Assembly: GCF_002252675.1 (NCBI RefSeq)
Contig: NZ_NQKY01000007.1
Span: 100,517-164,516, forward strand
DNA: 64,000 nucleotides
Origin: Synechococcus sp. BO 8801
GTDB lineage: Bacteria; Cyanobacteriota; Cyanobacteriia; PCC-6307; Cyanobiaceae
Reading direction: 5' to 3'
The position numbers and the translations under genes are program-made. Below the pieces are notes generated by a model, which was not told the DNA's origin, searched no databases, and was given only the letters and a program-made list of their open reading frames with translations. Below, one piece after another: positions 44,828 through 53,715 of the stretch; position 1 is the first letter of the stretch, and each line of letters opens with the position of its first letter.

Positions 44828-46159
44828 ATGGCCGCGGCCCTGGCCGCCCAGGGGATCCGCTGGGTGGCGATCACCTGGGTGAACCACGCCGGGGCGCCGC
44901 TGGTGAAGGTGGTGCCCCTGGCCGGCTTCGAGGCGGCGGTGGCGGTGGGGGTGGGCTTCTCACCGGTGTCCGATGCCTTCGGCGCCGACGGCGCCATCGC
45001 TGCCGGCCATCGCCTGGCCCGGCCCGACGGCGACCTGCGCCTGCGGGCGGATGCGGCGGCCCTGGCGCCACTGGAGCCGGCCAGCGGCTGGGCCTGGGCG
45101 CCGGGGGAGCGCTACGAGCGCAGCGGCGCGCCCTACGCCGGCGACCAGCGCCACCTGTGCCGCCGCCAGATGGAGCAGCTGCAGCAGGCCGGGGTGGAAC
45201 TGCGGGCCGGCTTCGAGCTGGAGTGGCTGGTGGCCAGCCCCGCGGCAGACGGCACGCCGGCGCCGGCGATTCCCGGGGGGCCCTACGGAGCCGATCGGCT
45301 GGTGGAGGGCCTCGACTACGCCACGGCCCTGCTCGAGGCCCTGGAGGCGGCCGACCTGCCCTGGCTGCAGTTCCACCCGGAGTACGGCGCCAGCCAGTTC
45401 GAGCTGTCGCTGGCGCCGGGCACGCCCCTGGAGGCCGCCGACCGGCAGGTGCACGCCAAGTTGCTGATCCAGCGGGTGACCCGCCGCTTCGGCTGGCGCT
45501 GCAGCTTCAGCCCCAAGCCCAGCCTGGAGCGGGTGGGCAACGGCGGCCACCTGCACCTCAGCCTGCGGCGCGACGGGGCGGCGCTGCTGGAGGGCGGCGA
45601 CGGCAAGGCCGGCCTCAGCGACGCTGGCGCCGGGGTGCTGGCGGCGCTGCTGGCGGAGCTGCCGGCCCTGCTGGCCCTGGCCTGCCCCCTGGCGGTGTCC
45701 TACCGGCGGCTGGCCCCGGGCTCCTGGTCGGCCCCGTTTCAGGTGTGGGGCGTGGAGAACCGGGAGGCGGCCCTGCGGCTGGTGCCCGCCGCGGCCGATG
45801 GCGCCCCGGCCCACCTGGAGCTGAAGGTGGCGGATCTGGCCGCCAACCCCTACCTGCTGCTGGGGGCGGTGGCGGCCGTGGTGGTCGACGGCCTGGCGCG
45901 TCCCCGGCCCCTGCCGCCGCCGGTGGTTGGTGATCCGGCCCGGTTGCCCGCCGGGACGGTGCCGCCCCTGCCCGCCAGCCTGGCGGAGGCCTCGGCCGCC
46001 TTCGCCGCCAGCGGCCTGCTGCGCCAGGCCCTGGGGGAGGCCCTGCACGGCTCCCTGTGCGACAGCCAGGCGGCGGAGGTGCGGCGCGCGGCGGGCTGCA
46101 GTGAGGCGGATCTCGTGGCCGCGGACGCCTGGTGGCCGATGGTGGGGGGGATCGGCTGA
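44828..46159 (+). CDS. Glutamine-synthetase-like ligase
   Basis: 443 residues of the GS catalytic fold. Beta-grasp start GIRWVAITWVNHAGAPLVKV-like, FELEWLVA for the first Glu, HPEYGASQFELSLAPG, GNGGHLHLSLRRDG with metal/ammonia His, and YRRLAPGSWSAPFQVWGVENREAALRL. It is shorter and more divergent than GlnA-I, and fits the gamma-glutamyl-amine/unknown ligase branch. Start ATG 44828; GTG 44807 possible. Divergent from the isochorismatase-like gene, suggesting a two-gene amide/amine pathway. Confidence 0.82.
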   Translation: MAAALAAQGIRWVAITWVNHAGAPLVKVVPLAGFEAAVAVGVGFSPVSDAFGADGAIAAGHRLARPDGDLRLRADAAALAPLEPASGWAWAPGERYERSGAPYAGDQRHLCRRQMEQLQQAGVELRAGFELEWLVASPAADGTPAPAIPGGPYGADRLVEGLDYATALLEALEAADLPWLQFHPEYGASQFELSLAPGTPLEAADRQVHAKLLIQRVTRRFGWRCSFSPKPSLERVGNGGHLHLSLRRDGAALLEGGDGKAGLSDAGAGVLAALLAELPALLALACPLAVSYRRLAPGSWSAPFQVWGVENREAALRLVPAAADGAPAHLELKVADLAANPYLLLGAVAAVVVDGLARPRPLPPPVVGDPARLPAGTVPPLPASLAEASAAFAASGLLRQALGEALHGSLCDSQAAEVRRAAGCSEADLVAADAWWPMVGGIG

Positions 46160-46173
46160 GGGGGCATCAATCC

Positions 46174-46189
46174 CGTCGTGGTCACGACG
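46174..46189. terminator. Hairpin between convergent GS-like and vapC genes
   Basis: CGTCGTGGTCACGACG: six perfect pairs around GGTC between the two stop codons. No T-tract. Confidence 0.4.
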
Positions 46190-46190
46190 C

Positions 46191-46589
46191 TCAGGGGCTG
46201 ATCAGCTCCAGCCCCGGAAACGCCTGCCGGTAGCGGCGCTGATCGCGGGTGAGCAGCGGTATGCGCTCCACCAGCGCATGGGCGCCGATCAGGAATTCCG
46301 GCAGGATCGAGCGCCGCTCTCCGCCGCGGCTGCGGTAGTCCGCATGGGCCCGGGCGGCCAGGAAAGCCGCCTCCCGTGGCAGAGCCCGGTAGTCGAACAG
46401 ATGGGGAGGCAGGAGCTCATCCACCGACTCGATCGTCTCGCAGGCAAAGGCGATCTCGCCGTAGACGATGGCGTTGATCGCCACCGGTCCGCGGTCCAGG
46501 CAGTGGCTGAGTTGATGGGTGCTCCAGCGGCTCCAATGGGGGTCGTCGGTGGCGATATCGAGGATCACGTTGGAGTCGACCAGCACCAT
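46191..46589 (-). CDS. vapC: PIN-domain toxin VapC
   Basis: 132 residues; VLVDSNVILDIAT (first Asp), INAIVYGEIAFA (Glu), LPEFLIGAHALV and LLTRDQRRY (later acidic residues) make the PIN nuclease. The usual second Asp position reads PEFLIGAHA, i.e. Glu replaces Asp. Overlaps its antitoxin by one base. Confidence 0.88.
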   Translation of the reverse strand: MVLVDSNVILDIATDDPHWSRWSTHQLSHCLDRGPVAINAIVYGEIAFACETIESVDELLPPHLFDYRALPREAAFLAARAHADYRSRGGERRSILPEFLIGAHALVERIPLLTRDQRRYRQAFPGLELISP

Positions 46590-46825
46590 CAGCCCCCATC
46601 TCCCCGGGTGAGTGCGAGCAGTTCATCGGTGCTGAGGCGGGTGCGCAGCCGCGCCCGGCGCAGCCGCTGGATCGCCTCGGCCCCTGGCTCCTGCTGCTCT
46701 GGGGCCTTCTCCAGCAGCACCCGCCCCTCCTCGACCCGAAAGACCACCTCGGTGTGGGGCAGAAGCCCGCACTGACGCCGGATGTCCAGAGGGATGGTCA
46801 CCTGGCCCTTGGAGGTGATCCGCAT
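46589..46825 (-). CDS. vapB: AbrB/MazE-type antitoxin VapB
   Basis: 78 residues; MRITSKGQVTIPLDIRRQCG is the swapped-hairpin AbrB DNA-binding domain, followed by a charged toxin-binding tail. TGATG overlap with vapC. A third toxin-antitoxin module within 5 kb. Confidence 0.9.
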   Translation of the reverse strand: MRITSKGQVTIPLDIRRQCGLLPHTEVVFRVEEGRVLLEKAPEQQEPGAEAIQRLRRARLRTRLSTDELLALTRGDGG

Positions 46826-46871
46826 GGACGTGCCCGCCTGCCGGAACTGGTAAGAATCTTACCGGCGCCCC

Positions 46872-47819
46872 TCAGCCCGCCACCATCACCCGGTTCCGCC
46901 CAGCGGCCTTGGCGGCGTAGAGGGCGCCGTCGGCGCTGCGCAGGCCGCTCTCCAAGGCTGCCAGGCCCGTGCCCTGCACCACGGCCAGGCCGGCCGAGAG
47001 GGTGACGCGCTGCCCCGGCGCCCCAGGGTGCGGCACCGTCGCCGCCGCCGCCCGGAGGCGCTCCAGCAGGGGCTCCGCCCCCTTCACATCCACACCCGGC
47101 AACACCAGCGCGAATTCCTCACCGCCGACGCGGGCCAGCACATCGCCGGGGCGCAACATGGCCCGCATGGCGGCGGCCACGTCGCGGAGCACCACATCGC
47201 CGGCACCATGGCCCCAGCCGTCGTTGATGGCCTTGAAGAAGTCGATATCGAGCATGGCCCCCACCACCGGCCGGCCGTCGCGGGCGGCGGTGGCAAGGGC
47301 CACCGTGGCCTCCTCCGCGAAGCCGGTCCGGTTGGGCAGAAGGGTCAGCGGATCGCGCCGCACCGCGGCTGCCAGCTCGGCCTCCAGTCGGTCGCGCTGG
47401 CGCAGGGTGGCCAGCACCGCCAGCACCTGGGCGGGGATGGAGAGATCGAGGATCACCCACACCCAGCGGCGCCAGCCCAGCGGCTCGCCTGGCCGGCCCA
47501 GGGCCTCACCCACCCCATCCTCGAGGGCGAACACCCCGAGGGCCAGCAGCACGGCCGCGCCGAACCGGGACCGCCAGCGCCGCTGCCGCGGCTGACCCGG
47601 CAGGCGGGAGCGCCCCCATGACTCCTTCGCCGCCAACCCGCACAGCACCGCCGTGGCGGCCCGCAGCAGCAGGAAAGTGAGATCGGCGGAGTTCACGGGC
47701 TGGGCAATCCCCCGGAAAGCTAGGGAGACAAAGGCGGCGGCCGCTGTCTGCCACGCCACCGGGCGCCGGCCGGAATCCCACTCCAGAATCCCCCCATCGA
47801 CCGCAGGCCTGCACCCCAT
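46872..47819 (-). CDS. Membrane diguanylate cyclase (GGDEF)
   Basis: 315 residues: about four hydrophobic segments in the first 140, then a GGDEF domain with DPLTLLPNR, DIDFFKAINDGWGHGAGD, the active site VGGEEF and an RxxD inhibitory site (RPGD) five residues before it. It should make cyclic di-GMP and be product-inhibited. The ATG at 47819 avoids overlap with the divergent Nudix gene. Confidence 0.9.
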   Translation of the reverse strand: MGCRPAVDGGILEWDSGRRPVAWQTAAAAFVSLAFRGIAQPVNSADLTFLLLRAATAVLCGLAAKESWGRSRLPGQPRQRRWRSRFGAAVLLALGVFALEDGVGEALGRPGEPLGWRRWVWVILDLSIPAQVLAVLATLRQRDRLEAELAAAVRRDPLTLLPNRTGFAEEATVALATAARDGRPVVGAMLDIDFFKAINDGWGHGAGDVVLRDVAAAMRAMLRPGDVLARVGGEEFALVLPGVDVKGAEPLLERLRAAAATVPHPGAPGQRVTLSAGLAVVQGTGLAALESGLRSADGALYAAKAAGRNRVMVAG

Positions 47820-47834
47820 GGACCGCCCCCACCG

Positions 47835-48254
47835 ATGACCTTCGCGGTGGCGCTGGCGATGCTGGAGCGGGAGGGCCGCTGGCTGCTGCAGCTCCGGGAC
47901 GACATCGAGGGGATCGTCCATCCGGGCTGCTGGGGCCTGTTCGGCGGCCACCTCGATCCGGGCGAGCGGCCGGAGCAGGCGATCCTGCGGGAGCTGGGCG
48001 AGGAGATCGGCTGGGGGGCGCCAGAACTGCCCCTCTGGTTCGAGCACCATGACGACCAGCTCAGCGCCTCCTACTTCCGCGGCCCCCTCACCGTGCCCCT
48101 CTCGGAGCTGCAGCTGAACGAGGGACAGGACATGGTGCTGGCCGGGCTGGAGGAGCTGCGCAGCGGCCTGATCTGGAGCCCCAGGCTGCAGCAGCGGCGC
48201 GGCCTGGCCCCGTCCCTGGAGCGGGCCGTGCGCCGCCTCAACCCAGAGAACTGA
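47835..48254 (+). CDS. Nudix hydrolase
   Basis: 139 residues with a complete Nudix box, GHLDPGERPEQAILRELGEE followed by IGW (G-x5-E-x7-REL-x-EE). Substrate not readable. Divergent from the diguanylate cyclase with a 15-bp gap, so promoters overlap both genes. Confidence 0.9.
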   Translation: MTFAVALAMLEREGRWLLQLRDDIEGIVHPGCWGLFGGHLDPGERPEQAILRELGEEIGWGAPELPLWFEHHDDQLSASYFRGPLTVPLSELQLNEGQDMVLAGLEELRSGLIWSPRLQQRRGLAPSLERAVRRLNPEN

Positions 48255-48477
48255 AAATAAGGTGAGCGATGCCTTAAGATCCGAGGTATCAGACCGTTCT
48301 CCTGTGTCTCAGGGTTGATGAGGATGCGCTTCCCGGCAAGATTCGCGACAATCTCAGGGATCTTCACTGCGGAAGCTTTAGGCGCCCTCGCTCCCGCCAT
48401 GGCGTCCGCTGGCCTGCCCTCCCGACCCGCTTTCCTCCGATGAGCCGAGAACTGGCGGGCCCGCCCGGGGCGCAGCG

Positions 48478-49500
48478 ATGACCAACGTCTGGTGCGTTCG
48501 GGCAGGCGGCGGCATCTACGCGGACAACTTCCTCAGCGGCGGTTTCGTCGGCATCGGCTGGCGGGAAATCACCGAGGATCTCGGCCCGATCAGGAACCGG
48601 GAGCAGCTGTTTTCGGTGGTGCGGCGCTACTTCCCGGACATCCAGAGCGCGATCCTGCTGTCCAACTACGTCAACGAAATCCACCGCTTCCTGTTCGAGA
48701 TCCGCCCCGGCGACCACGTGATCATCCCGGCGGCGGAAGCCGACCTGCTGCGCTTCGGCGTCGTTGATGAGGGCTGCGCCTACTACGACCCCACCGGCGA
48801 CGACGGCTGTCCCCTGCGCCACCGGCGTCCCGTCACCTGGTCGCCCGAACCGCTCCGGCTCGACCACTTCTCAGCGCCGTTCCGCAATTCCATCCGCACC
48901 CTGCTCACCGTTCCGGCCCACACCCGGATGCGTTCCCTGCTGACGGTGTTCCTGGTGGAGCACCAGGCCGAATTCATCCGCGCCATCGGCCGCCAGGAAA
49001 CGGCCACCCCGGCCCGGGCGACCACCCGGAAGGAGGAGGCCCACCGCAGCGTGCTCGAACAGCTCCTGCAGCTGGATCCCGCCGAATTCGAGCGGCTGGT
49101 GGTCCACCTGCTCGATGCCCTCGGCTTCCAGGACTGGGAGCGGACCGAGCACCGCGGGGCACTTCGTGACGTGTTCGATGCCTGCGGCGACATCAGCCTC
49201 GCGCTGCCGGCCCGCATCCGCATCCATGCCCGCTTCCACCGCGGCAACCTCGGCGCCCGGATCGGCGCCGACGCGGTGCGGGAGCTGCGCCAGTTCATTC
49301 CCTTCGGCGGCCATGGGGTCTTCATCACCACCGCCGATTTCCAGCCGGCGGCGACCACGGCGGCCGGCGAGGAGGGCTTTGCCAGGATCAGCCTCGTCAA
49401 CGGCCACCAGCTGGCCGAGCTGATCTCCCGCCACTGGACCCACCTCCCCGGTGACATCCGGGATCGTCTTTCGCTCGAGCAGGTGCTGGTGAAGAATTAG
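48478..49500 (+). CDS. Mrr-like restriction-endonuclease-fold protein, degenerate active site
   Basis: 340 residues. The N-terminal domain (VWCVRAGGGIYADNF, GGFVGIGWREITEDLGPI) is the domain found in front of Mrr nucleases. The C-terminal part from about residue 198 (LQLDPAEFERLVVHLLDALGF and HGVFITTADFQPAA) is the Mrr catalytic fold. The expected Q-x-K is HARF (about 247-250) and the GDGGID-type Asp region reads ALRDVFDACGDI. The catalytic Lys is therefore Arg and the Gln is His. It may be a nuclease-dead modified-DNA binder or a decayed type IV enzyme. Confidence 0.75.
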   Translation: MTNVWCVRAGGGIYADNFLSGGFVGIGWREITEDLGPIRNREQLFSVVRRYFPDIQSAILLSNYVNEIHRFLFEIRPGDHVIIPAAEADLLRFGVVDEGCAYYDPTGDDGCPLRHRRPVTWSPEPLRLDHFSAPFRNSIRTLLTVPAHTRMRSLLTVFLVEHQAEFIRAIGRQETATPARATTRKEEAHRSVLEQLLQLDPAEFERLVVHLLDALGFQDWERTEHRGALRDVFDACGDISLALPARIRIHARFHRGNLGARIGADAVRELRQFIPFGGHGVFITTADFQPAATTAAGEEGFARISLVNGHQLAELISRHWTHLPGDIRDRLSLEQVLVKN

Positions 49501-49518
49501 GGCCCACCGCCCGAGTCC

Positions 49519-49704
49519 ATGGCTTCGCGATCGCGCCGACGCACGCCCACCCATGGCAAGGGCACGCCCCCCCGGCAGAACGTCGCCGGGGCCGCACCGG
49601 AAGCCACCGGCCTGCGGCCGCGGCTGCAGATCCTGGCGGGGTTCCTGCTGCCGCTGCTGGTGCTCGGGCTGTGGCTCAACTCCCGCGGCTTCTGGAGCCC
49701 CTGA
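49519..49704 (+). CDS. Small single-TM protein
   Basis: 61 residues: a basic N-terminus (SRSRRRTPTHGK), a linker and one C-terminal TM helix (LQILAGFLLPLLVLGLWL). Typical of small unannotated cyanobacterial membrane proteins. 18 bp after the Mrr-like gene; convergent with the next. Confidence 0.5.
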   Translation: MASRSRRRTPTHGKGTPPRQNVAGAAPEATGLRPRLQILAGFLLPLLVLGLWLNSRGFWSP

Positions 49705-49718
49705 CAGGGCGCGCCAGT

Positions 49719-50144
49719 TCAGGGGGCCCCCAAGGGAAACGTGGGACCGCTGCCGAGCAGCTCCACCTCCGGATCGTCGCGGAAGATCGCCAGCAGTTCC
49801 CCGTGCAGTGCCTCGGCCCAGGGGGCCGTGTCGATGATGCGGAAGCGGCGCCACTGCCAGATCCGCTCGGCGACGGCCCCGTCGGTGCAGCAGAACTCCA
49901 TGGCCTCCCCCTCTGCCGGCTGGCTGTAGATGCAGACCCCGAAACGGAAGGGGGCGTCGGCCAGCTCCACCCACCAGCCCCAGTCCTCGCAGCAGAGGAA
50001 AGGAACCTGCCGGCCGTTCGCCCGCAGCCGCTCCTGCAGATGCAGCGCCAGGGCCTTGCCCACCGTGCCCGGGTTCACCATCTCCCCGGCCTCGCCGGGG
50101 AGCTCGGGGAAGCGGGCGGATCGCAGGTGGATGAAGTCCTTCAT
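49719..50144 (-). CDS. Unknown conserved-type 141-residue protein
   Basis: Contains CCEDWGWWVELADAPFRFGV, a Trp/Cys-rich stretch, and WQWRRFRIIDTAPWAEALHG. The composition is that of a real soluble protein; no family name recalled. It is monocistronic. Confidence 0.65.
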   Translation of the reverse strand: MKDFIHLRSARFPELPGEAGEMVNPGTVGKALALHLQERLRANGRQVPFLCCEDWGWWVELADAPFRFGVCIYSQPAEGEAMEFCCTDGAVAERIWQWRRFRIIDTAPWAEALHGELLAIFRDDPEVELLGSGPTFPLGAP

Positions 50145-50251
50145 GGCCCAGGAGAGCGGATCCCGGCGTGCGCCCTGCGGACGGTAGGTGCTGCTACCGG
50201 CGTTGGCGCGCCTCCGCCCCCAGAGTGCGCCGGCAACGACAGGCGACGGGC

Positions 50252-51079
50252 GTGCAGGATCTGGTGGGAACGGTGCAGGCGCTCTGGCGCTACCCGGTGA
50301 AGTCGATGCTCGGGGACACCCCCAGCCAGCTCGACGTCGACCCCCGCGGCATCCGGGGCGACCGGGCCTATGCCCTCTGGGACCACGCCAGCGGCCGGGT
50401 GGCCAGCGCCAAGAACCCGCGGCTCTGGCAGGGCCTGCTGGGCTACCGGGCCCGCTTCCGGGAGGAACCGACGCCGGCGGCGCCCCTGCCGCCGGTGCTG
50501 ATCGCCCCCCGCGAGGACGACGGCAGCGCCGGGCTCTGCAGCGGCGAGGACGATGTGGACGCCTTCTTCAGCGAGCTGTTCGGGCGCAGGGTGAGCCTGC
50601 TGGACACCCCGCCGGAGGGGGCCAGCCTCGACCAGTACTGGCCGCCGGTGAAGGAGCGCGCCTTCCAGGACGTGACCAACGCCCTGGAGCTGCCCGAAGG
50701 CACCTTCTTCGATGCCTGCCCCATCCACGCCATCACCACCGCCACCCTGGAGCGGCTGCGCCAGCTCGAACCCCAGCTGGATTTCGCCGTCGAGCGCTTC
50801 CGCCCCAACCTGCTGATCGCCACGCCGCCGGAGTCCTCCGGCTTCGTGGAGGAGGGCTGGAGCGGCGCCTGCCTGCAGATCGGCGAGCAGCTGGTGCTGC
50901 GTGTGGACGGCGGCTGCCCCCGCTGCGTCGTCACCACCCTGGCCCAGGGCGCCCTGGAGGAAAACCTGGAGATCCTGCGGGCCACCGCCCGTCACAACGG
51001 CGTGGTGGCCGGCATCCGCCTGAGTGTGGTCAGCCCCGGTCCGGTGGCGGTTGGGGATCCGGTGCGGCTTTTGCCCTGA
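50252..51079 (+). CDS. MOSC-domain protein
   Basis: 275 residues: beta-barrel N-terminal part (LWRYPVKSMLGDTPSQLDVD, GIRGDRAYAL) and a MOSC domain with RFRPNLLIATP and the conserved Cys in GGCPRCV. MOSC proteins deliver or use sulfur on molybdenum cofactor (mARC/YiiM-like). Start uncertain: GTG 50252 is used; GTG 50264 or 50168 are alternatives. Moco synthesis genes lie 6 kb downstream. Confidence 0.85.
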   Translation: MQDLVGTVQALWRYPVKSMLGDTPSQLDVDPRGIRGDRAYALWDHASGRVASAKNPRLWQGLLGYRARFREEPTPAAPLPPVLIAPREDDGSAGLCSGEDDVDAFFSELFGRRVSLLDTPPEGASLDQYWPPVKERAFQDVTNALELPEGTFFDACPIHAITTATLERLRQLEPQLDFAVERFRPNLLIATPPESSGFVEEGWSGACLQIGEQLVLRVDGGCPRCVVTTLAQGALEENLEILRATARHNGVVAGIRLSVVSPGPVAVGDPVRLLP

Positions 51080-51094
51080 GCGGCCCGCCGCTGG

Positions 51095-52285
51095 CTAGGG
51101 CGCCGGGGCCAGCCCGGCCGCCAGGCGCTCGAGGGCCTCGCCCAGCAGGGCCTCGGAGGTGGCGAAACTCAGCCGCAGATGGCCCGCCGCCCCGGGGCCG
51201 AACCAGCGGGGGCTCCCCGGCACCACCGCCACCCCGTGCTCCCGCCGCAGCCGCTCCACCAGTTCCTCGACGCTCTCCTGCAGCGGCGGCAGGCCAACGA
51301 ACAGCACGAAGGTGGCCGCGGGGGGCTGCACCCGCAGGCCGGGGATCGCCGCCAGCCGGGTGACGGCCTGGTCGCGGCGGGCCTGGAGGTGGCGCAGGAA
51401 GGCCTCCAGCCAGGCCAGGCCGTCGGGGCTGTAGGCCGCCGTGGCCGCCACCTGGCTGAGGGTGGCCACGCCATCGACGGTGGAGGGCAGCTCGCTGTCG
51501 GCCAGCAGCCGGGCGGCCGCCTCCGGATCCGCCATCGCCACGTAGCCCACCCGCAGACCGGCCAGGCCGAAGGACTTGGAGAAGCCATGCACCACCGCCC
51601 CGAGGCCGGCCAGCTCCGGCTCCAGGGCCAGCCAGCTGGTGAAGGTGGCCGGCGGGTAGACCACATCGCTCCACACCTCATCGCTCAGCACCCGCAACCC
51701 CCGCTCCAGACAGAAGCGGCCGAGGGCCTCGAGTTCGTCGCGGCGAAAGCAGCGGCCCAGGGGGTTGTGGGGGTTGCAGAGGCACAGCACCCGGGTGCGG
51801 CTGGTCACCAGGGCCTCCAGCGCCGCCAGATCCAGGGGGGCCTCGGGATCGATGCGCCACAGCACCGGCACCCCGCCGGCGCTGCGGACGGTGTGGGCGA
51901 AGAGGAAGTCGACCGGATCCCAGACGATCGCCTCGTCGCCGGGCGAGAGCCAGTGGCGGGTCACCAGGGCCAGACCGGCGGCCGCACTGTTGACCGCCAG
52001 CACCCCTTCAGGCGGAACCGACGCCCCCCGCTGCCGCAGGTAGCCGGCCACCGCCTGCCGGAAGGAGGCCAGCCCGCCGGCGGGGCCGTAGCTGAACACC
52101 CCGGAGCGGGCGTAGTCGGCGATGGCGTCGCGGATGACCGGCGCCGCCGGGAAATCGGGATCGGCGGCGGTGAGCGGGATCACCCCGGGGGCCTGCTCGG
52201 CCCAGCGCAGGTTGTGGGCCCGCTGGCGCAGCAGCTCCATCGGCACCGCGCCGTCGCGGAAGCTGTCGGCGAAGCGATCGCTCAT
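51095..52285 (-). CDS. Class I/II PLP aminotransferase
   Basis: 396 residues: ADPDFPAAPVI, the pyridine-stacking region, NPHNPLGRCF, LSDEVWSDVVYP (Asp-x-x-Tyr) and the Schiff-base Lys in HGFSKSFGLAGLRVGY. It resembles the aspartate/PatB-type branch. Its ATG overlaps the FAD monooxygenase stop by 4 nt, so the two act together; the substrate is unknown, perhaps an aromatic amino acid or a specialised metabolite. Confidence 0.88.
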   Translation of the reverse strand: MSDRFADSFRDGAVPMELLRQRAHNLRWAEQAPGVIPLTAADPDFPAAPVIRDAIADYARSGVFSYGPAGGLASFRQAVAGYLRQRGASVPPEGVLAVNSAAAGLALVTRHWLSPGDEAIVWDPVDFLFAHTVRSAGGVPVLWRIDPEAPLDLAALEALVTSRTRVLCLCNPHNPLGRCFRRDELEALGRFCLERGLRVLSDEVWSDVVYPPATFTSWLALEPELAGLGAVVHGFSKSFGLAGLRVGYVAMADPEAAARLLADSELPSTVDGVATLSQVAATAAYSPDGLAWLEAFLRHLQARRDQAVTRLAAIPGLRVQPPAATFVLFVGLPPLQESVEELVERLRREHGVAVVPGSPRWFGPGAAGHLRLSFATSEALLGEALERLAAGLAPAP

Positions 52286-53358
52286 GCCATCAGCGGCAGC
52301 TGGAGCCGGGTGGCCGACGGCTGGACGAACGACCTCGCCATCTCGCGACCGGCCTCCACACAGCCCAGCAGCGCCGGCCGCCGCTGGCGTTCGTAGGCAC
52401 TGAACAGCTCCGGCACATCGGCGGGATCCCGGCAGCCAAGCAGCAGGTCGCTGAGGACCACCGCATCCTCCAGGGCGGTGTTGACCCCCTGGCTGGTGAA
52501 CGGCAGCAGCGGGTGGGCCGCGTCCCCCGCCAGGGCCACGTTGCCCTTGCTCCAGCGGGTGGCCGGATCCTCGTCCACCGTGTGCCACACATGGGCGCGG
52601 GCCGGATCGGTGGCCGCCAGCACGTGGCGCACCACGGCGGGGAACCCCCCGAAGTGCGCCTCGAGAAAGGCCCCCACCTCGGAGGGCTGGGGGACGGTGA
52701 AGCGTTGGCTGTCGAACTGCACGAACCAGACCAGCCGGTCATCGCCCAGGGGCACCAGGCCGACCGCCAGTCCCCCGGAGGGATCGAGCACCTTGAGGAA
52801 GCGGTGGCCCAGCTCGGCCGCCACCAGGGGCTGGCGCACGTGGGCCACGATCTCCTTGACCCGGCCCGGGTTGGTCATCGCCCCGCATCCCAGGGACAGC
52901 CTGCAGCTGGAGCGCACCCCGTCGGCGGCGACGAAGGCATCGGCGGGGTGGGAGCGACCGTTCTGGAAACACACTGCCCGGGCCCGCTCCCGGTCCCAGT
53001 CGAAGCGCTCGAACGGGTGGTTGTAGTGGACCAGATCGTCGGGGGCGCCGCGTAGCAGCACATTGAGCAGCTGGTGGCGCAGCATCGCCACCGCCCCCTC
53101 GAGCGGGTGCTCCACCAGCACCTGGCCTGAACAGCAGAGGATCCTCACCGACGTGATCGGATGGCCCAGGGTGCCGTCCGGGTCGCAGCCGAGCCGGCGC
53201 AGGGCGGCGCGACCATTGGCCAGCAGGAGGAAGCCATGGCCATGGAGATGGGAGGCCAGGGCCCGTTCATAGACGCGCACGGGACGGCCCTGCTGCCAGA
53301 GCCCCCTGGCCACGGCCAGCCCGCAGGCGCCGCCTCCCACCACAGCTGTATGGATCAC
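52282..53358 (-). CDS. FAD-dependent monooxygenase (class A)
   Basis: 358 residues: FAD-binding VVGGGACGLAVA at the N-terminus, AADGVRSSCR (the DG motif) and VALAGDAAHPLLPFTSQGVNTALEDA (the GD motif). These are para-hydroxybenzoate-hydroxylase-like enzymes. The GTG at 53358 directly precedes the FAD motif and is preferred to a GTG at 53430. First gene of the monooxygenase-aminotransferase operon. Confidence 0.87.
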   Translation of the reverse strand: MIHTAVVGGGACGLAVARGLWQQGRPVRVYERALASHLHGHGFLLLANGRAALRRLGCDPDGTLGHPITSVRILCCSGQVLVEHPLEGAVAMLRHQLLNVLLRGAPDDLVHYNHPFERFDWDRERARAVCFQNGRSHPADAFVAADGVRSSCRLSLGCGAMTNPGRVKEIVAHVRQPLVAAELGHRFLKVLDPSGGLAVGLVPLGDDRLVWFVQFDSQRFTVPQPSEVGAFLEAHFGGFPAVVRHVLAATDPARAHVWHTVDEDPATRWSKGNVALAGDAAHPLLPFTSQGVNTALEDAVVLSDLLLGCRDPADVPELFSAYERQRRPALLGCVEAGREMARSFVQPSATRLQLPLMA

Positions 53359-53715
53359 GGCTGAAGATCCATCGGCAAGATGAAAACATGCCCGGTGATC
53401 AAGCAGGGATGTGCTGACACACCCGGCCACCCAACTGCCGACCCAACCGCTGAACTCGTAATCCGTGCGGCGCCCACGGCCAGAAAGGATGCATGCCCGC
53501 GAATGTTAGGGGCCACGGCAAACCTGTGGACGTCGCCGTAGTCACCTTCCAGCGCTCAGCGAGCAAGCCTGAGTTTTCCCTGAGCAATGGTGAGGAAACC
53601 CAGGGAAAAGAACGGCCGGGAAGAAGATCGAACGGTTCCACCGGGCAGGGAACCTGCGAGGACTGGAAGCTCGCCACGCCTACGGTGGCTAAGGTGAGGC
53701 TGGTGAGGAAGGAAC
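53359..53715. other. 357-bp divergent promoter region
   Basis: Between the monooxygenase and the c-di-GMP protein. Open frames on either strand look random. A purine-rich GAGGAAGGA lies 3-11 nt before the plus-strand gene. Confidence 0.5.

Noticed and set aside
44828..46159. Assignment as the main glutamine synthetase GlnA.
   Set aside because: It is too short and divergent from type I GlnA; called GS-like only.
48071..48400. A minus-strand ORF overlapping the Nudix gene end.
   Set aside because: Its first 60 residues look partly protein-like, but it runs antisense through the Nudix gene, whose box is intact, and no family was recognised.
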